Source: JBBRHH01 sp038222915
GTDB lineage: Bacteria > Planctomycetota > Phycisphaerae > Tepidisphaerales > Tepidisphaeraceae
Direction of reading: 5' to 3'
Length of the DNA stretch: 14,206 bases
Assembly: GCA_038222915.1 (NCBI GenBank)
Contig: JBBRHH010000094.1
Coordinates: 1-14,206, forward strand
In this document: positions 7,175 to 13,488 of the stretch, piece by piece
Position numbering within the stretch: position 1 is the stretch's first letter
Layout of the letters: the number at the start of each line of letters is the position of its first letter
Notes under the pieces: model-generated
What the model saw: the letters and a program-made list of their open reading frames with translations, nothing else
Database searches by the model: none
What the model was told of the DNA's origin: nothing
Position numbers and translations under genes: made by a program

Positions 7175-7570
7175 GTGTGCCGAGCATGTTTGACGGCTCC
7201 GGGTGAGAGTCCCGGTCCAACCTGATGGAGGTGAAGGATAGCCGACCCCAAGGGCGTCATCGCGAGGTGAGGTCTGAAAGAAGGGTGTAGGCAAAGACGC
7301 GGGCTGATGAACAAGAACCGGATCTGAGGCGTGAGTGCCGGGCCAGCGGGCATGAGACCGCAAAGCCCATATCCATCAAGGGTGCAAAGCGTAAATCCGG
7401 CGGTCGTGCGTCGAAAGCAGTCAAACTTACCTCGGGAGATCTGCCATGTGCCCGGCGGGGAGGCTAGTCCTCCGCCACGGGCTGGGCGTTTTGTAAGAGA
7501 CGCCGATCACGCGGCAGAAGTCAGCAGAGGGCATAGTAAGTCCGGTGATCCGCTCGCGTTGACGAAGACG
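7175..7570 (+). mobile_element. Group IIC intron remnant (5' part, no reverse transcriptase)
   Basis: The sequence opens with GTGTGCCGAGCATG, fitting the GUGYG 5' end of group II introns and closely resembling the start of class C introns such as that of Oceanobacillus iheyensis as I remember it. Further matches in the same order are GGGTGAGAGTCCCGG (7200-7214), a GATAGCC...AAGGGCGTC segment (7238-7258), GGTCTGAAAG (7270-7279), TTACCTCGGGAGATCTG (7428-7444) and the junction motif GAAGTCAGCAGAGGGCATAG (7518-7537) that in intact introns precedes the domain IV reading frame. A GC-rich hairpin lies at about 7450-7485. No reverse transcriptase/maturase frame follows, and I see no domain V (GAGCCGTAT-type helix) or domain VI before the atp promoter. 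The copy is therefore truncated and cannot splice or move by itself. It sits directly behind a terminator hairpin, the known class C target. The 3' limit is uncertain by tens of bases. Confidence 0.82.
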
Positions 7571-7660
7571 TGATGTCCAAGATTTCCGCGCTAATCCTAC
7601 TGCCGAATGCCGAAACCCGTTCCTCGTTGGCAAACTTGGAATTCGAGGATCCACTTCCCT

Positions 7661-7719
7661 CTCAACTATGATTGTGCAATACCAAGCCGGTTATTTCACA
7701 ACCGGAAGGTTTGGTTGAG
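7661..7719 (+). other. Nested hairpin upstream of the atp promoter
   Basis: Three stems nest around one loop: CTCA (7661-7664) with TGAG (7716-7719), ACCAA (7681-7685) with TTGGT (7711-7715), and CCGGTT (7687-7692) with AACCGG (7700-7705). There is no T-tract behind it. It lies just upstream of the atp promoter, between it and the intron remnant, and could be an intron relic, a protein-binding site or chance. Confidence 0.4.
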
Positions 7720-7729
7720 TTGCCATTCC

Positions 7730-7758
7730 TTGACCTCCTCTCAAACCCCCACTAATCT
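7730..7758 (+). promoter_or_regulatory. Candidate promoter of the ATP synthase operon
   Basis: TTGACC (7730-7735, five of six -35 consensus bases) and TAATCT (7753-7758, TA...T retained) are separated by exactly 17 bases. Transcription would start near 7765, about 50 bases before the atpZ ATG. It is the only good sigma-70-type pair seen between the sigma-gene terminator and atpZ. Confidence 0.55.
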
Positions 7759-7771
7759 ACCCCCTCAGTAG

Positions 7772-7791
7772 TTCGTGCAATTTTGCACGAA
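7772..7791. promoter_or_regulatory. 20-base palindrome just after the atp transcription start (operator or leader hairpin)
   Basis: TTCGTGCAATTTTGCACGAA has perfect 9-base arms around a central TT. It falls at about +7 to +27 relative to the predicted start and 7 bases before the GGTGGAG ribosome site of atpZ. The symmetry and length suit a dimeric repressor operator. In RNA the arms could form a 9-pair stem only if a larger loop opened at the centre. Confidence 0.55.
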
Positions 7792-7813
7792 GTCGACGGT
7801 GGAGTCCCAAACC

Positions 7814-8020
7814 ATGCCCGGCGATCGGCAAAACTGGGGACACAGCCTCGCAACTGGCCTGGAATCGGCCATCGGCTTGGCAGTAGGCTATTACGTTGGT
7901 CATTGGCTCGGCAAAAGGTACGGCTGGGATCCAGCAAGCACCCTGATCGGAGCGGCCATCGGCTTTATCGCCGGCGTCTATCTCCTCATCAAGGATGCGA
8001 ATCGGTTGAATAAGGATTGA
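7814..8020 (+). CDS. atpZ: ATP synthase accessory protein, AtpZ/AtpI-like small membrane protein
   Basis: A 68-residue protein with two glycine-rich transmembrane helices: 'ATGLESAIGLAVGYYVGHWLG' and 'STLIGAAIGFIAGVYLLIK', joined by 'KRYGWDPA'. This is the pattern of the AtpZ/putative F0F1-ATPase subunit family (PF09527 type), whose members precede atpI or atpB in many atp operons and have been linked to Mg2+/Ca2+ handling or F0 assembly. The start at ATG 7814 is chosen over an in-frame GTG at 7775 because GGTGGAG (7798-7804) lies 9 bases upstream and the GTG is inside the palindrome. It is the first gene of the operon; the next start codon follows its stop by 2 bases. Confidence 0.85.
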   Translation: MPGDRQNWGHSLATGLESAIGLAVGYYVGHWLGKRYGWDPASTLIGAAIGFIAGVYLLIKDANRLNKD

Positions 8021-8022
8021 TC

Positions 8023-8445
8023 GTGAAGACTGTGCTCTGGATCTGCGGGGGACTCATTGGCACCGCTATCGTTGCTGCGATCGTCCTGCGCCAACTCACG
8101 GGCCACACCCACCTCCACGAAGTCGAAGTCGCTACTCTCATTACCACCATCTCCGCATTCATCGCCATCATCCCATTGGCGCTGGTACGCAAAGGCTCGC
8201 CCGTGGCCGTCTTCCAGGCCGGCTTCGGCGGCACCGTCATCCACCTTTTCATCTCCCTTGGCGTCGGCATCGCAGTCCAGAGATTCAACTTGGTCGATCG
8301 AAAGATCTTCCTCTTCCTCCTCATGGGCTTCTATTGGATTTCACTGATTTTCCTCGTGACCAGCATGGTCAGGTACTTCCGTCGATCTGTCGCCAATGCA
8401 CAGCTCTCCGGCAGCGCCGCCATGGCCAAGGCCCCACAAAACTAA
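8023..8445 (+). CDS. atpI: ATP synthase subunit I-like membrane protein
   Basis: 140 residues with four predicted transmembrane helices (about 3-22, 36-57, 62-86 and 95-120) and short loops, located between atpZ and atpB as UncI/AtpI usually is. AtpI assists assembly of the subunit c ring and is not part of the finished enzyme. Sequence likeness to named AtpI proteins is weak, so the call rests on topology, size and position. GTG 8023 is preferred because AAGGA (8012-8016) sits 6 bases upstream; a TTG at 8017 overlapping the atpZ stop is the alternative. The C-terminal tail 'RRSVANAQLSGSAAMAKAPQN' is soluble and probably cytoplasmic. Confidence 0.65.
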   Translation: MKTVLWICGGLIGTAIVAAIVLRQLTGHTHLHEVEVATLITTISAFIAIIPLALVRKGSPVAVFQAGFGGTVIHLFISLGVGIAVQRFNLVDRKIFLFLLMGFYWISLIFLVTSMVRYFRRSVANAQLSGSAAMAKAPQN

Positions 8446-8467
8446 GGCGATTAAAGAGACTTCCCTT

Positions 8468-9583
8468 ATGTTATATCTGCTCGCCGCCCACGACCCGACC
8501 GAACACGTGATGCCACACGAGTGGTTCCACATCGGAACCTGGTTCGTCTTCACCAACCAGATGTTCATGGTCCTCCTCGCCGCAGGCCTCATGCTGCTGG
8601 TTTTCCCGCGCCTCTTCAAGGACGCCAAGGGCGAAGTCCCCACCGGATCCAAAAACTTCTTCGAGTCCATCCTCGAATTCCTCCGCATCGAAGTCTTCCG
8701 CCCCGCCTTGAAGGAACACACCGACCGCTTTGTTCCGTTCCTCTGGACGCTCTTCTTCTTCATCCTCTTCTGCAATCTGCTCGGCCAGATTCCCGTCGAC
8801 GACATCATCACCCTCTGCATCGGCGGCCGCGAGCACGTCCCCTTCTGGGGCACGGGCACGGGCACCGTCCTCACCACCGGTTCACTCGCCGTCATCGCCT
8901 TCTTCTTCATTCACGCCAATGGCGTCCGCCAGATTGCCCACTCCCTGATCAACGGCACCTACGGCCACCATTCGCACCACGAAGAACACACCTCCAACGG
9001 CGCAAAAGGCCATGAAGCCGCCCACGACCTCGAGCACATGCGCGGCGAAGGCCTCGCCGCCGATGTCCCCGGCGATCTGCGCGCCATCGGCAACCCGACC
9101 AAACATTACGCCGATGACGAGCATCCACGCCACGGCGCAGCCGCCCACGCCGACGTGTATGCACACGGCAAGGGAATGGCGCCGGGTGTCGCATGGGCTT
9201 CCGCCCTCCCGCTCTACCTCTGGAACTTCGCCCCCCATCCGTTCAAGCCGGCCCCGGGCGGCTCCGTCCTCGGATGGATCATCGACGTTCCCATGTGGGC
9301 GTTCCTGCTGATGCTCGAATTGCTCGGTGCCGTCATCAAGCCGTTCGCATTAATGATTCGTCTTTTCGCAAACATGATCGCCGGACACATTGTTCTGGCC
9401 TCCCTGATCTTCCTGATTCCCGTCGCCTCCGGCGTGGCACACCAGATCGGTGTCGGACTCCCGGTCACGTTGCTGAGCCTCCTGATCCGTGTACTCGAAT
9501 TATTCGTTGCGTTCCTTCAGGCGTACATTTTCACGTTCCTGACGACACTGTTTATCGCCAGTGCCGTGGCGCCTGAGCACTAA
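8468..9583 (+). CDS. atpB: ATP synthase F0 subunit a
   Basis: Forms the stator half of the proton channel next to the c ring. It has 371 residues, well above the 240-280 of most bacterial a subunits. The C-terminal half carries the family signature: 'ELLGAVIKPFALMIRLFANM' with the essential arginine R298, 'AGHIV', then 'ELFVAFLQAYIFTFLTTLFI'. The N-terminal half has 'DRFVPFLWTLFFFILFCNLLGQIP'. Between the helix ending near 150 and the one starting near 240 lies an insert (about 165-235) with 13 histidines, many Asp/Glu and Gly; the first cluster is GHHSHHEEH. ATG 8468 has a weak AAAGAG site 9 bases upstream. The gene lies 22 bases after atpI and is followed by a 236-base gap before atpE. Confidence 0.96.
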   Translation: MLYLLAAHDPTEHVMPHEWFHIGTWFVFTNQMFMVLLAAGLMLLVFPRLFKDAKGEVPTGSKNFFESILEFLRIEVFRPALKEHTDRFVPFLWTLFFFILFCNLLGQIPVDDIITLCIGGREHVPFWGTGTGTVLTTGSLAVIAFFFIHANGVRQIAHSLINGTYGHHSHHEEHTSNGAKGHEAAHDLEHMRGEGLAADVPGDLRAIGNPTKHYADDEHPRHGAAAHADVYAHGKGMAPGVAWASALPLYLWNFAPHPFKPAPGGSVLGWIIDVPMWAFLLMLELLGAVIKPFALMIRLFANMIAGHIVLASLIFLIPVASGVAHQIGVGLPVTLLSLLIRVLELFVAFLQAYIFTFLTTLFIASAVAPEH

Positions 9584-9819
9584 TACAAAGGATGAATGTT
9601 GAGAATCGGCCGGCTGCATTGAACCACGACTGACGAATCCCTCCCCCTCGTGACGGGTGGATCAATGCCGCGGACATCTCAACTCTTTATCCATCCATTC
9701 CGGAGTTGCCGACGACCGGATCTGGAAAATTTGCGTCGGCCTAACAATTACCGCGACGCGTTGAATCACACGATTCGCCGTATCGCACATTTTCCGGACA
9801 TGTTCCGGTGGAGCACACT
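9584..9819 (+). other. Long leader between atpB and atpE
   Basis: No credible gene is present in this 236-base spacer, which is unusually long for an atp operon. It contains a GCCGAC...GTCGGC inverted repeat (about 9708-9740) and a small hairpin CCGGA (9794-9798)/TCCGG (9804-9808) whose right arm covers the first two bases of the atpE ribosome site GGTGGAG (9807-9813). No good promoter pair was found. It may act on atpE translation or message stability. Confidence 0.45.
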
Positions 9820-10086
9820 ATGGTTGACGTTCTTGCACAAGTATCCACGATGATCGGCGACAAGGGCCTCGGTCTCGCCGGCGCAGCGATCGGCGCTGGC
9901 CTCGCGACTCTCGGTAGCGGCCTCGGCATCGGTCGCATCGGCGGCCAGGCTGTGGAAGCCATCGCCCGCCAGCCCGAAGCCGGTGGCCGTATCGGCACCA
10001 ACATGATCATCGCCGCCGCCCTCATCGAAGGATTCACCTTCTTCGCCTTGGTTATCTGCAACACCGCAGTCGGCAGCTTCAAGTAA
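9820..10086 (+). CDS. atpE: ATP synthase F0 subunit c
   Basis: Proteolipid of the rotating ring that carries protons. It has 88 residues in two transmembrane helices: a first helix with the glycine ladder 'GAGLATLGSGLGIGRIGG', a cytoplasmic loop with A-R-Q-P-E (49-53), and a second helix 'IIAAALIEGFTFFALVIC' carrying the ion-binding carboxylate E70. Sodium-type rings have a Gln in helix 1 and Ser after the Glu; here those places are I37 and G71, so proton use is inferred. ATG 9820 is preferred because GGTGGAG (9807-9813) stands 6 bases before it; a GTG at 9808 in the same frame lies within that site. The gene is followed by a terminator-like hairpin. Confidence 0.97.
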   Translation: MVDVLAQVSTMIGDKGLGLAGAAIGAGLATLGSGLGIGRIGGQAVEAIARQPEAGGRIGTNMIIAAALIEGFTFFALVICNTAVGSFK

Positions 10087-10116
10087 ACAATTTTTTGAAG
10101 TCATTAAACCAGTGTC

Positions 10117-10148
10117 GCGCGGGCCGCAAACTCGCCCGACGCTTTTTT
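10117..10148 (+). terminator. Terminator-like hairpin (attenuator) between atpE and atpF
   Basis: GCGCGGGC (10117-10124) pairs with GCCCGACGC (10134-10142) with one bulged A, eight pairs all GC, around a 9-base loop, and is followed at once by six T residues (10143-10148). It lies 30 bases after the atpE stop and 38 before the atpF start, inside the operon. Partial termination here would raise atpE message over atpF-H-A. Confidence 0.6.
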
Positions 10149-10186
10149 CGGGATTCGAGAACCCGCAGTATGAACCGGGATACATC

Positions 10187-10810
10187 ATGTTGAAGCGTCT
10201 GTTTCTCAGCCTCGTGCTCGCCAGCTTTCTCGCAGTGCCTTCCGTCCGCGCCTTTGGCGCGGAAGAGTCGGCCGCGGGTACAGCCGTCGAAAAGGAAAAG
10301 GAAACCCTCCTGCCGTCCATGCACCACGCGCATGAGTGGGTCTCGGCCCTCTGGGTCATCATCATCTTCCTGATCATGCTCGCGATCCTCTACCCGACCG
10401 CCTGGAAAAACGTCCTGGCCGGGCTGAAAGCCCGCGAACAGCGCATCCGCAACGACATCGCCGAAGCCGAGGCCCTTCACGCCAAGGCCGAAGCGACCCT
10501 CCGCGATTACAACACCCAGCTCGCCACCGCCGCCGATCAAGTTCGCGACCTGCTGCAAAAGGCCCAGGCCGACGCCCAGCAGATCGCCGCCAAGATTCGC
10601 ACCGATGCCGAGCAGGAAGGCGAAGAACGCAAGGAACGCGCCTTCCGCGAAATCGAATCCGCCAAGCGACAGGCCATCAACCAGATCTACGAACAGGCCG
10701 CCGATCTCTCCACCAGCATCGCCGAAAAGATCCTCCGCCGAAGCCTGAACGCCGACGACCAGCGCGACCTCGTCCGCAGCAGCCTCGAACAGCTGGGAAC
10801 CAAGAACTAG
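10187..10810 (+). CDS. atpF: ATP synthase F0 subunit b
   Basis: Peripheral stalk that holds F1 against rotation. It has 207 residues from ATG 10187, with CGGGA (10176-10180) 6 bases upstream; an in-frame GTG at 10112 would read through the hairpin region and is rejected. Residues 1-25 look like a cleavable signal peptide (RLFLSLVLASFLAVPSVRAFGA), absent from most bacterial b subunits (about 156-170 residues) and accounting for much of the extra length. The transmembrane helix is at about 51-72 (WVSALWVIIIFLIMLAILY), followed by a long charged coiled coil (75-175) rich in Ala, Glu, Lys and Arg, and a C-terminal part that binds delta (AEKILRRSLNADDQRDLVRS). Only one b-type gene is seen here, so a b/b' pair is not indicated. 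Confidence 0.94.
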   Translation: MLKRLFLSLVLASFLAVPSVRAFGAEESAAGTAVEKEKETLLPSMHHAHEWVSALWVIIIFLIMLAILYPTAWKNVLAGLKAREQRIRNDIAEAEALHAKAEATLRDYNTQLATAADQVRDLLQKAQADAQQIAAKIRTDAEQEGEERKERAFREIESAKRQAINQIYEQAADLSTSIAEKILRRSLNADDQRDLVRSSLEQLGTKN

Positions 10811-10819
10811 GAACTATCC

Positions 10820-11419
10820 ATGGCTTCCCACTCCCAAATCTCCGCCATCGCCCACGTGTACGCACAGTCTATTCTGGCGCTGGCCAACGAGCAGCAGCAG
10901 GCCCAGGAGATGGGCAACGACCTGCGCGACCTCGTCAAGATCGTGAAGGACAGCCCCGACTTCGCTACTTATCTCCGCGATCCTTCGGTCAGCGCCGCCG
11001 AACGTGGCGAACGCCTCAAACGCATCTTTGCCGGCAAGGTCCCGCAGTTGCTTATGAATTTTCTCGGAGTTCTGAACAATCATCACCGCCTCAATGAGCT
11101 TGAGGGCGTCGCGGAGTCCTACCGCGAGCTCCTCGATAAGCAGTCCGGCCGCATCCAGGTCGAGCTGCGCGTCGCAACCGAACTCGACGCAGGCATGTTG
11201 GCGGAAGTGCAAAAGCAGGTCAGCGCCGCCTTGAAGAAGGAAGCCATCCTGACCCAGGTCGTCGATGAATCGCTCATCGGCGGACTCACATTGAAAATCG
11301 AAGACAAACTGCTCGACGCCAGCGTTCGTACCCAGCTCGCGTCGATGCGCAAGCAGCTGCTGGAATCAGCCCGGGGCAAAAACCCCGCCTTTGAACTTTC
11401 CAGCGTCAGCGGACAGTAA
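10820..11419 (+). CDS. atpH: ATP synthase F1 subunit delta
   Basis: Joins subunit b to the top of the alpha-beta hexamer. It has 199 residues, slightly longer than the usual 175-185. The N-terminal helical domain starts 'SAIAHVYAQSILALANE', matching the YA-x-AL-x-x-A pattern of the family; 'GKVPQLLMNFLGVLNNHHRL' matches the conserved L-x-NFL-x-L-x-x-x-x-R-L helix; the C-terminal 'LIGGLTLKIEDKLLDASVR' fits the liGG...D-x-SvR signature. ATG 10820 has TAGGAAC (10808-10814) directly upstream, overlapping the atpF stop, which suggests coupled translation. The next gene, atpA, begins 35 bases downstream. Confidence 0.95.
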   Translation: MASHSQISAIAHVYAQSILALANEQQQAQEMGNDLRDLVKIVKDSPDFATYLRDPSVSAAERGERLKRIFAGKVPQLLMNFLGVLNNHHRLNELEGVAESYRELLDKQSGRIQVELRVATELDAGMLAEVQKQVSAALKKEAILTQVVDESLIGGLTLKIEDKLLDASVRTQLASMRKQLLESARGKNPAFELSSVSGQ

Positions 11420-11454
11420 TTGACAGTCAAATTGAAGATTCGGAGAAGCTACTC

Positions 11455-12963
11455 ATGGCCATTAATGTTGCGGAAATCACCAGCGTCCTAAAAGAAGAGA
11501 TCCGCGGTTTTGAAAACCATCTCGAAGTCAGCGAAGTCGGCACCGTCATCGAAGTCGGTGACGGCATCGCCCGCATCTACGGCCTGCGCAACGCCATGGC
11601 CGGCGAACTGCTCGAGTTCGAAAACGGCATCATGGGCCAGGTCTTCAACCTCGAAGAAGAATCCATCGGCGCTGTCATCTTCGGCAGCTACCTCGAAATT
11701 GAAGAAGGCGATTCGGTCAAGTCCACCGGCCGTCTTCTCGAAGTCCCCGTCGGCGAGGCCGTCATCGGCCGCGTCGTCAATCCGCTCGGCCAGCCCCTCG
11801 ACGGCCTCGGCCCCATCGCCTCCTCCGAAACCCGCAAGATGGACATCATCGCCCCCGGCATCGCCGACCGTAAGCCGGTCACCGAGCCACTGCAGACCGG
11901 CATCAAAGCCGTCGACAGCATGATCCCCATCGGCCGGGGCCAGCGCGAGCTCATCATCGGCGATCGCAAAACCGGCAAAACCGCCATCGCCATCGACACC
12001 ATCATCAATCAAAAGGGCAAGGGCGTGAAGTGCTTCTACGTCGCCATCGGCTGCAAGGAGTCGACGGTCGCTGGCATTGTCGAAACGCTCAAGGCCGCGG
12101 GCGCGATGGAGTATACAACCGTCGTCATCGCCTCCGCCGCCGACCCGGCCCCGCTCCAATACATCGCCCCCTACGCCGGCTGCGCCATGGCCGAATACTT
12201 CATGTGGAAGGGCGAAGCCACCCTCGTCGTCTACGACGATCTCTCCAAGCAGGCCGCCGCCTACCGCCAGTTGTCCCTCCTCCTCCGCCGCCCGCCCGGC
12301 CGCGAAGCCTATCCCGGCGACGTCTTCTACCTTCACAGCCGCCTCCTCGAGCGCGCCGTAAAACTCTCCGACGAAAAAGGTGGCGGTTCACTCACCGCCC
12401 TCCCCATCATCGAAACCCAGGAAGGCGAAGTGTCGGCCTACATCCCGACCAACGTCATCAGCATCACCGACGGCCAGATCTATCTCGAACCCGACCTCTT
12501 CTTCGCCGGCGTCCGCCCAGCCATCAACGTCGGCATCAGCGTCAGCCGCGTCGGCGGCAACGCCCAGACCAAGGCCATGAAGAAAATCGCCGGCTCGCTC
12601 AAGCTCGACCTCGCGGCCTACCGCGAGCTCGAAGCCTTCGCCCAGCTCGGCACCGAACTCGACAAAGCCACCCAGAAGCAGCTCGATCGCGGAGCCCGCC
12701 TCGTCGAACTCCTCAAGCAGCCGCAATACCGGCCCATGCCCGTCGAACAGGAAGTCATGGTCGTCTACGCCGGCACCAAGGGCTATCTCGACGATATCCC
12801 CGTCGCCAAGGTCCCCGATTTCCAGGATCAGTTCCTCCAGTTCGTCGACACCAGCTTCGCCGGCGTCCGCTCCGCCCTGTTGGAAAAGAAGGAACTCACC
12901 GCCGAGATCGAAGAACAGCTCAAGAAAGCCCTCGACGAATTCAAGAAGACCTTCAAGAAGTAA
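11455..12963 (+). CDS. atpA: ATP synthase F1 subunit alpha
   Basis: Non-catalytic nucleotide-binding subunit of the F1 hexamer. It has 502 residues, normal for the family. The N-terminal beta barrel (about 1-95) is followed by the nucleotide-binding domain with Walker A GDRKTGKT (169-176, K175), then 'YVAIGCKESTVAGIVETL', 'ALPIIETQEGEVSAYIPTNVISITDGQI', and 'SVSRVGGNAQTKAMKK', where R365 is the arginine that reaches the catalytic site of beta. The C-terminal helical domain ends 'LKKALDEFKKTFKK'. GGAGAAG (11442-11448) lies 6 bases before ATG 11455. The middle of the gene is strikingly C-rich with C-ending codons. No atpG, atpD or atpC follows; the next gene is on the other strand. Confidence 0.98.
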   Translation: MAINVAEITSVLKEEIRGFENHLEVSEVGTVIEVGDGIARIYGLRNAMAGELLEFENGIMGQVFNLEEESIGAVIFGSYLEIEEGDSVKSTGRLLEVPVGEAVIGRVVNPLGQPLDGLGPIASSETRKMDIIAPGIADRKPVTEPLQTGIKAVDSMIPIGRGQRELIIGDRKTGKTAIAIDTIINQKGKGVKCFYVAIGCKESTVAGIVETLKAAGAMEYTTVVIASAADPAPLQYIAPYAGCAMAEYFMWKGEATLVVYDDLSKQAAAYRQLSLLLRRPPGREAYPGDVFYLHSRLLERAVKLSDEKGGGSLTALPIIETQEGEVSAYIPTNVISITDGQIYLEPDLFFAGVRPAINVGISVSRVGGNAQTKAMKKIAGSLKLDLAAYRELEAFAQLGTELDKATQKQLDRGARLVELLKQPQYRPMPVEQEVMVVYAGTKGYLDDIPVAKVPDFQDQFLQFVDTSFAGVRSALLEKKELTAEIEEQLKKALDEFKKTFKK

Positions 12964-13030
12964 ATCCCATTCATAACCAAACGACAGAGGACGAAGCACC
13001 ACGCATCGCCCTTTGTCATTTATTCTTACC

Positions 13031-13066
13031 AAAAAAGAGACAGGAGCGGCCATTAAGCCGCTCCTG
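13031..13066 (-). terminator. Intrinsic terminator of rplU
   Basis: CAGGAGCGGC (13041-13050) and GCCGCTCCTG (13057-13066) form a perfect 10-base stem with a 6-base loop. Read on the minus strand it is followed by TCTC and six T residues (13036-13031), so it serves rplU, 28 bases past its stop codon. On the plus strand there is no T-tract, so no matching terminator for atpA is evident. Confidence 0.88.
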
Positions 13067-13093
13067 CACGTTTACAACTTTAGCGTACCCAAA

Positions 13094-13405
13094 TCAGACG
13101 TTGATCGCCGTGATCCGAACCCGCGTATATTTCTGGCGATGCCCGATCTTCTTGTGATAGCCTTTGCGCTTGATGTGCTTGATGCTGTCAACCTTCGGCC
13201 CCTTGATTGCCCGCACCACCTCGGCCGAAACAGTCGCCCCGGCCACGATGGGAGCACCGATCTTCGCTTCGCCTTCGCCGCCAATCAGCAGCACCCGGTC
13301 AAACGTCACGGTCTTATCGTCTTCGCCAAGCTGGCGGTCGATGTCGATGGTGTCACCACTGGTGACTCGAAACTGCGTACCACTGTCCTGAATAATCGCG
13401 TACAT
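13094..13405 (-). CDS. rplU: 50S ribosomal protein L21
   Basis: Binds 23S rRNA in the large ribosomal subunit. It has 103 residues, the standard length. The start 'MYAIIQDSGTQFRVTSGDTI' and 'TFDRVLLIGGEG' match the conserved N-terminal beta barrel (YAIIxTGGKQYxVxxGD); the GGKQ of most L21 proteins appears as D-S-G-T-Q. The C-terminal 'KHIKRKGYHKKIGHRQKYTRVRITAI' is the RNA-binding signature. GGAGA precedes the ATG by about 4-5 bases. A promoter lies 28 bases upstream of the start and a terminator follows, so it appears monocistronic. Its usual partner rpmA (L27) is missing from both sides. It converges on atpA. Confidence 0.97.
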   Translation of the reverse strand: MYAIIQDSGTQFRVTSGDTIDIDRQLGEDDKTVTFDRVLLIGGEGEAKIGAPIVAGATVSAEVVRAIKGPKVDSIKHIKRKGYHKKIGHRQKYTRVRITAINV

Positions 13406-13432
13406 ATCGTCTCCGAAAAGTGAAGTCCGGCA

Positions 13433-13460
13433 ATGTTACAGTCACGACGGGGGATGTCAA
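13433..13460 (-). promoter_or_regulatory. Promoter of rplU
   Basis: On the minus strand a perfect -35 box TTGACA (13460-13455) is followed after 16 bases by TAACAT (13438-13433, four of six consensus bases, with TG just before). Transcription would begin about 20 bases before the rplU start codon. Confidence 0.65.
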
Positions 13461-13488
13461 ATCACCCCATATCGTTTAAGCTGGGTGA

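Noticed and set aside
7573..7671. 32-codon frame after the intron remnant, possible start of the intron maturase
   Set aside because: The product (MSKISALILLPNAETRSS...) has no reverse-transcriptase features and no clear ribosome site; a short chance frame is more likely.
7772..7791. Palindrome as part of a CRISPR or tandem repeat array
   Set aside because: It occurs once, with no spacers or further copies in the window.
7661..7800. Replication dif site near the skew switch
   Set aside because: No 28-base XerCD-type site with a central hexamer and AT-rich half sites was visible.
9664..9853. Short frame in the atpB-atpE gap
   Set aside because: It runs across the atpE ribosome site and start in another frame and has no ribosome site or recognisable domain.
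10091..10096. Terminator directly after the atpE stop at its T-run
   Set aside because: No stem precedes this T-run; the real hairpin with T-tract lies further on at 10117-10148.
13031..13066. Bidirectional terminator also ending the atp operon
   Set aside because: The T-tract exists only on the minus strand side; the plus strand after the stem has no run of T.
12030..13157. Long second frame and reverse frames inside atpA
   Set aside because: Arg/Pro-rich or Asp/Gly-rich low-complexity products are typical shadows of C-ending codons in a GC-rich gene; atpA itself is unambiguous.
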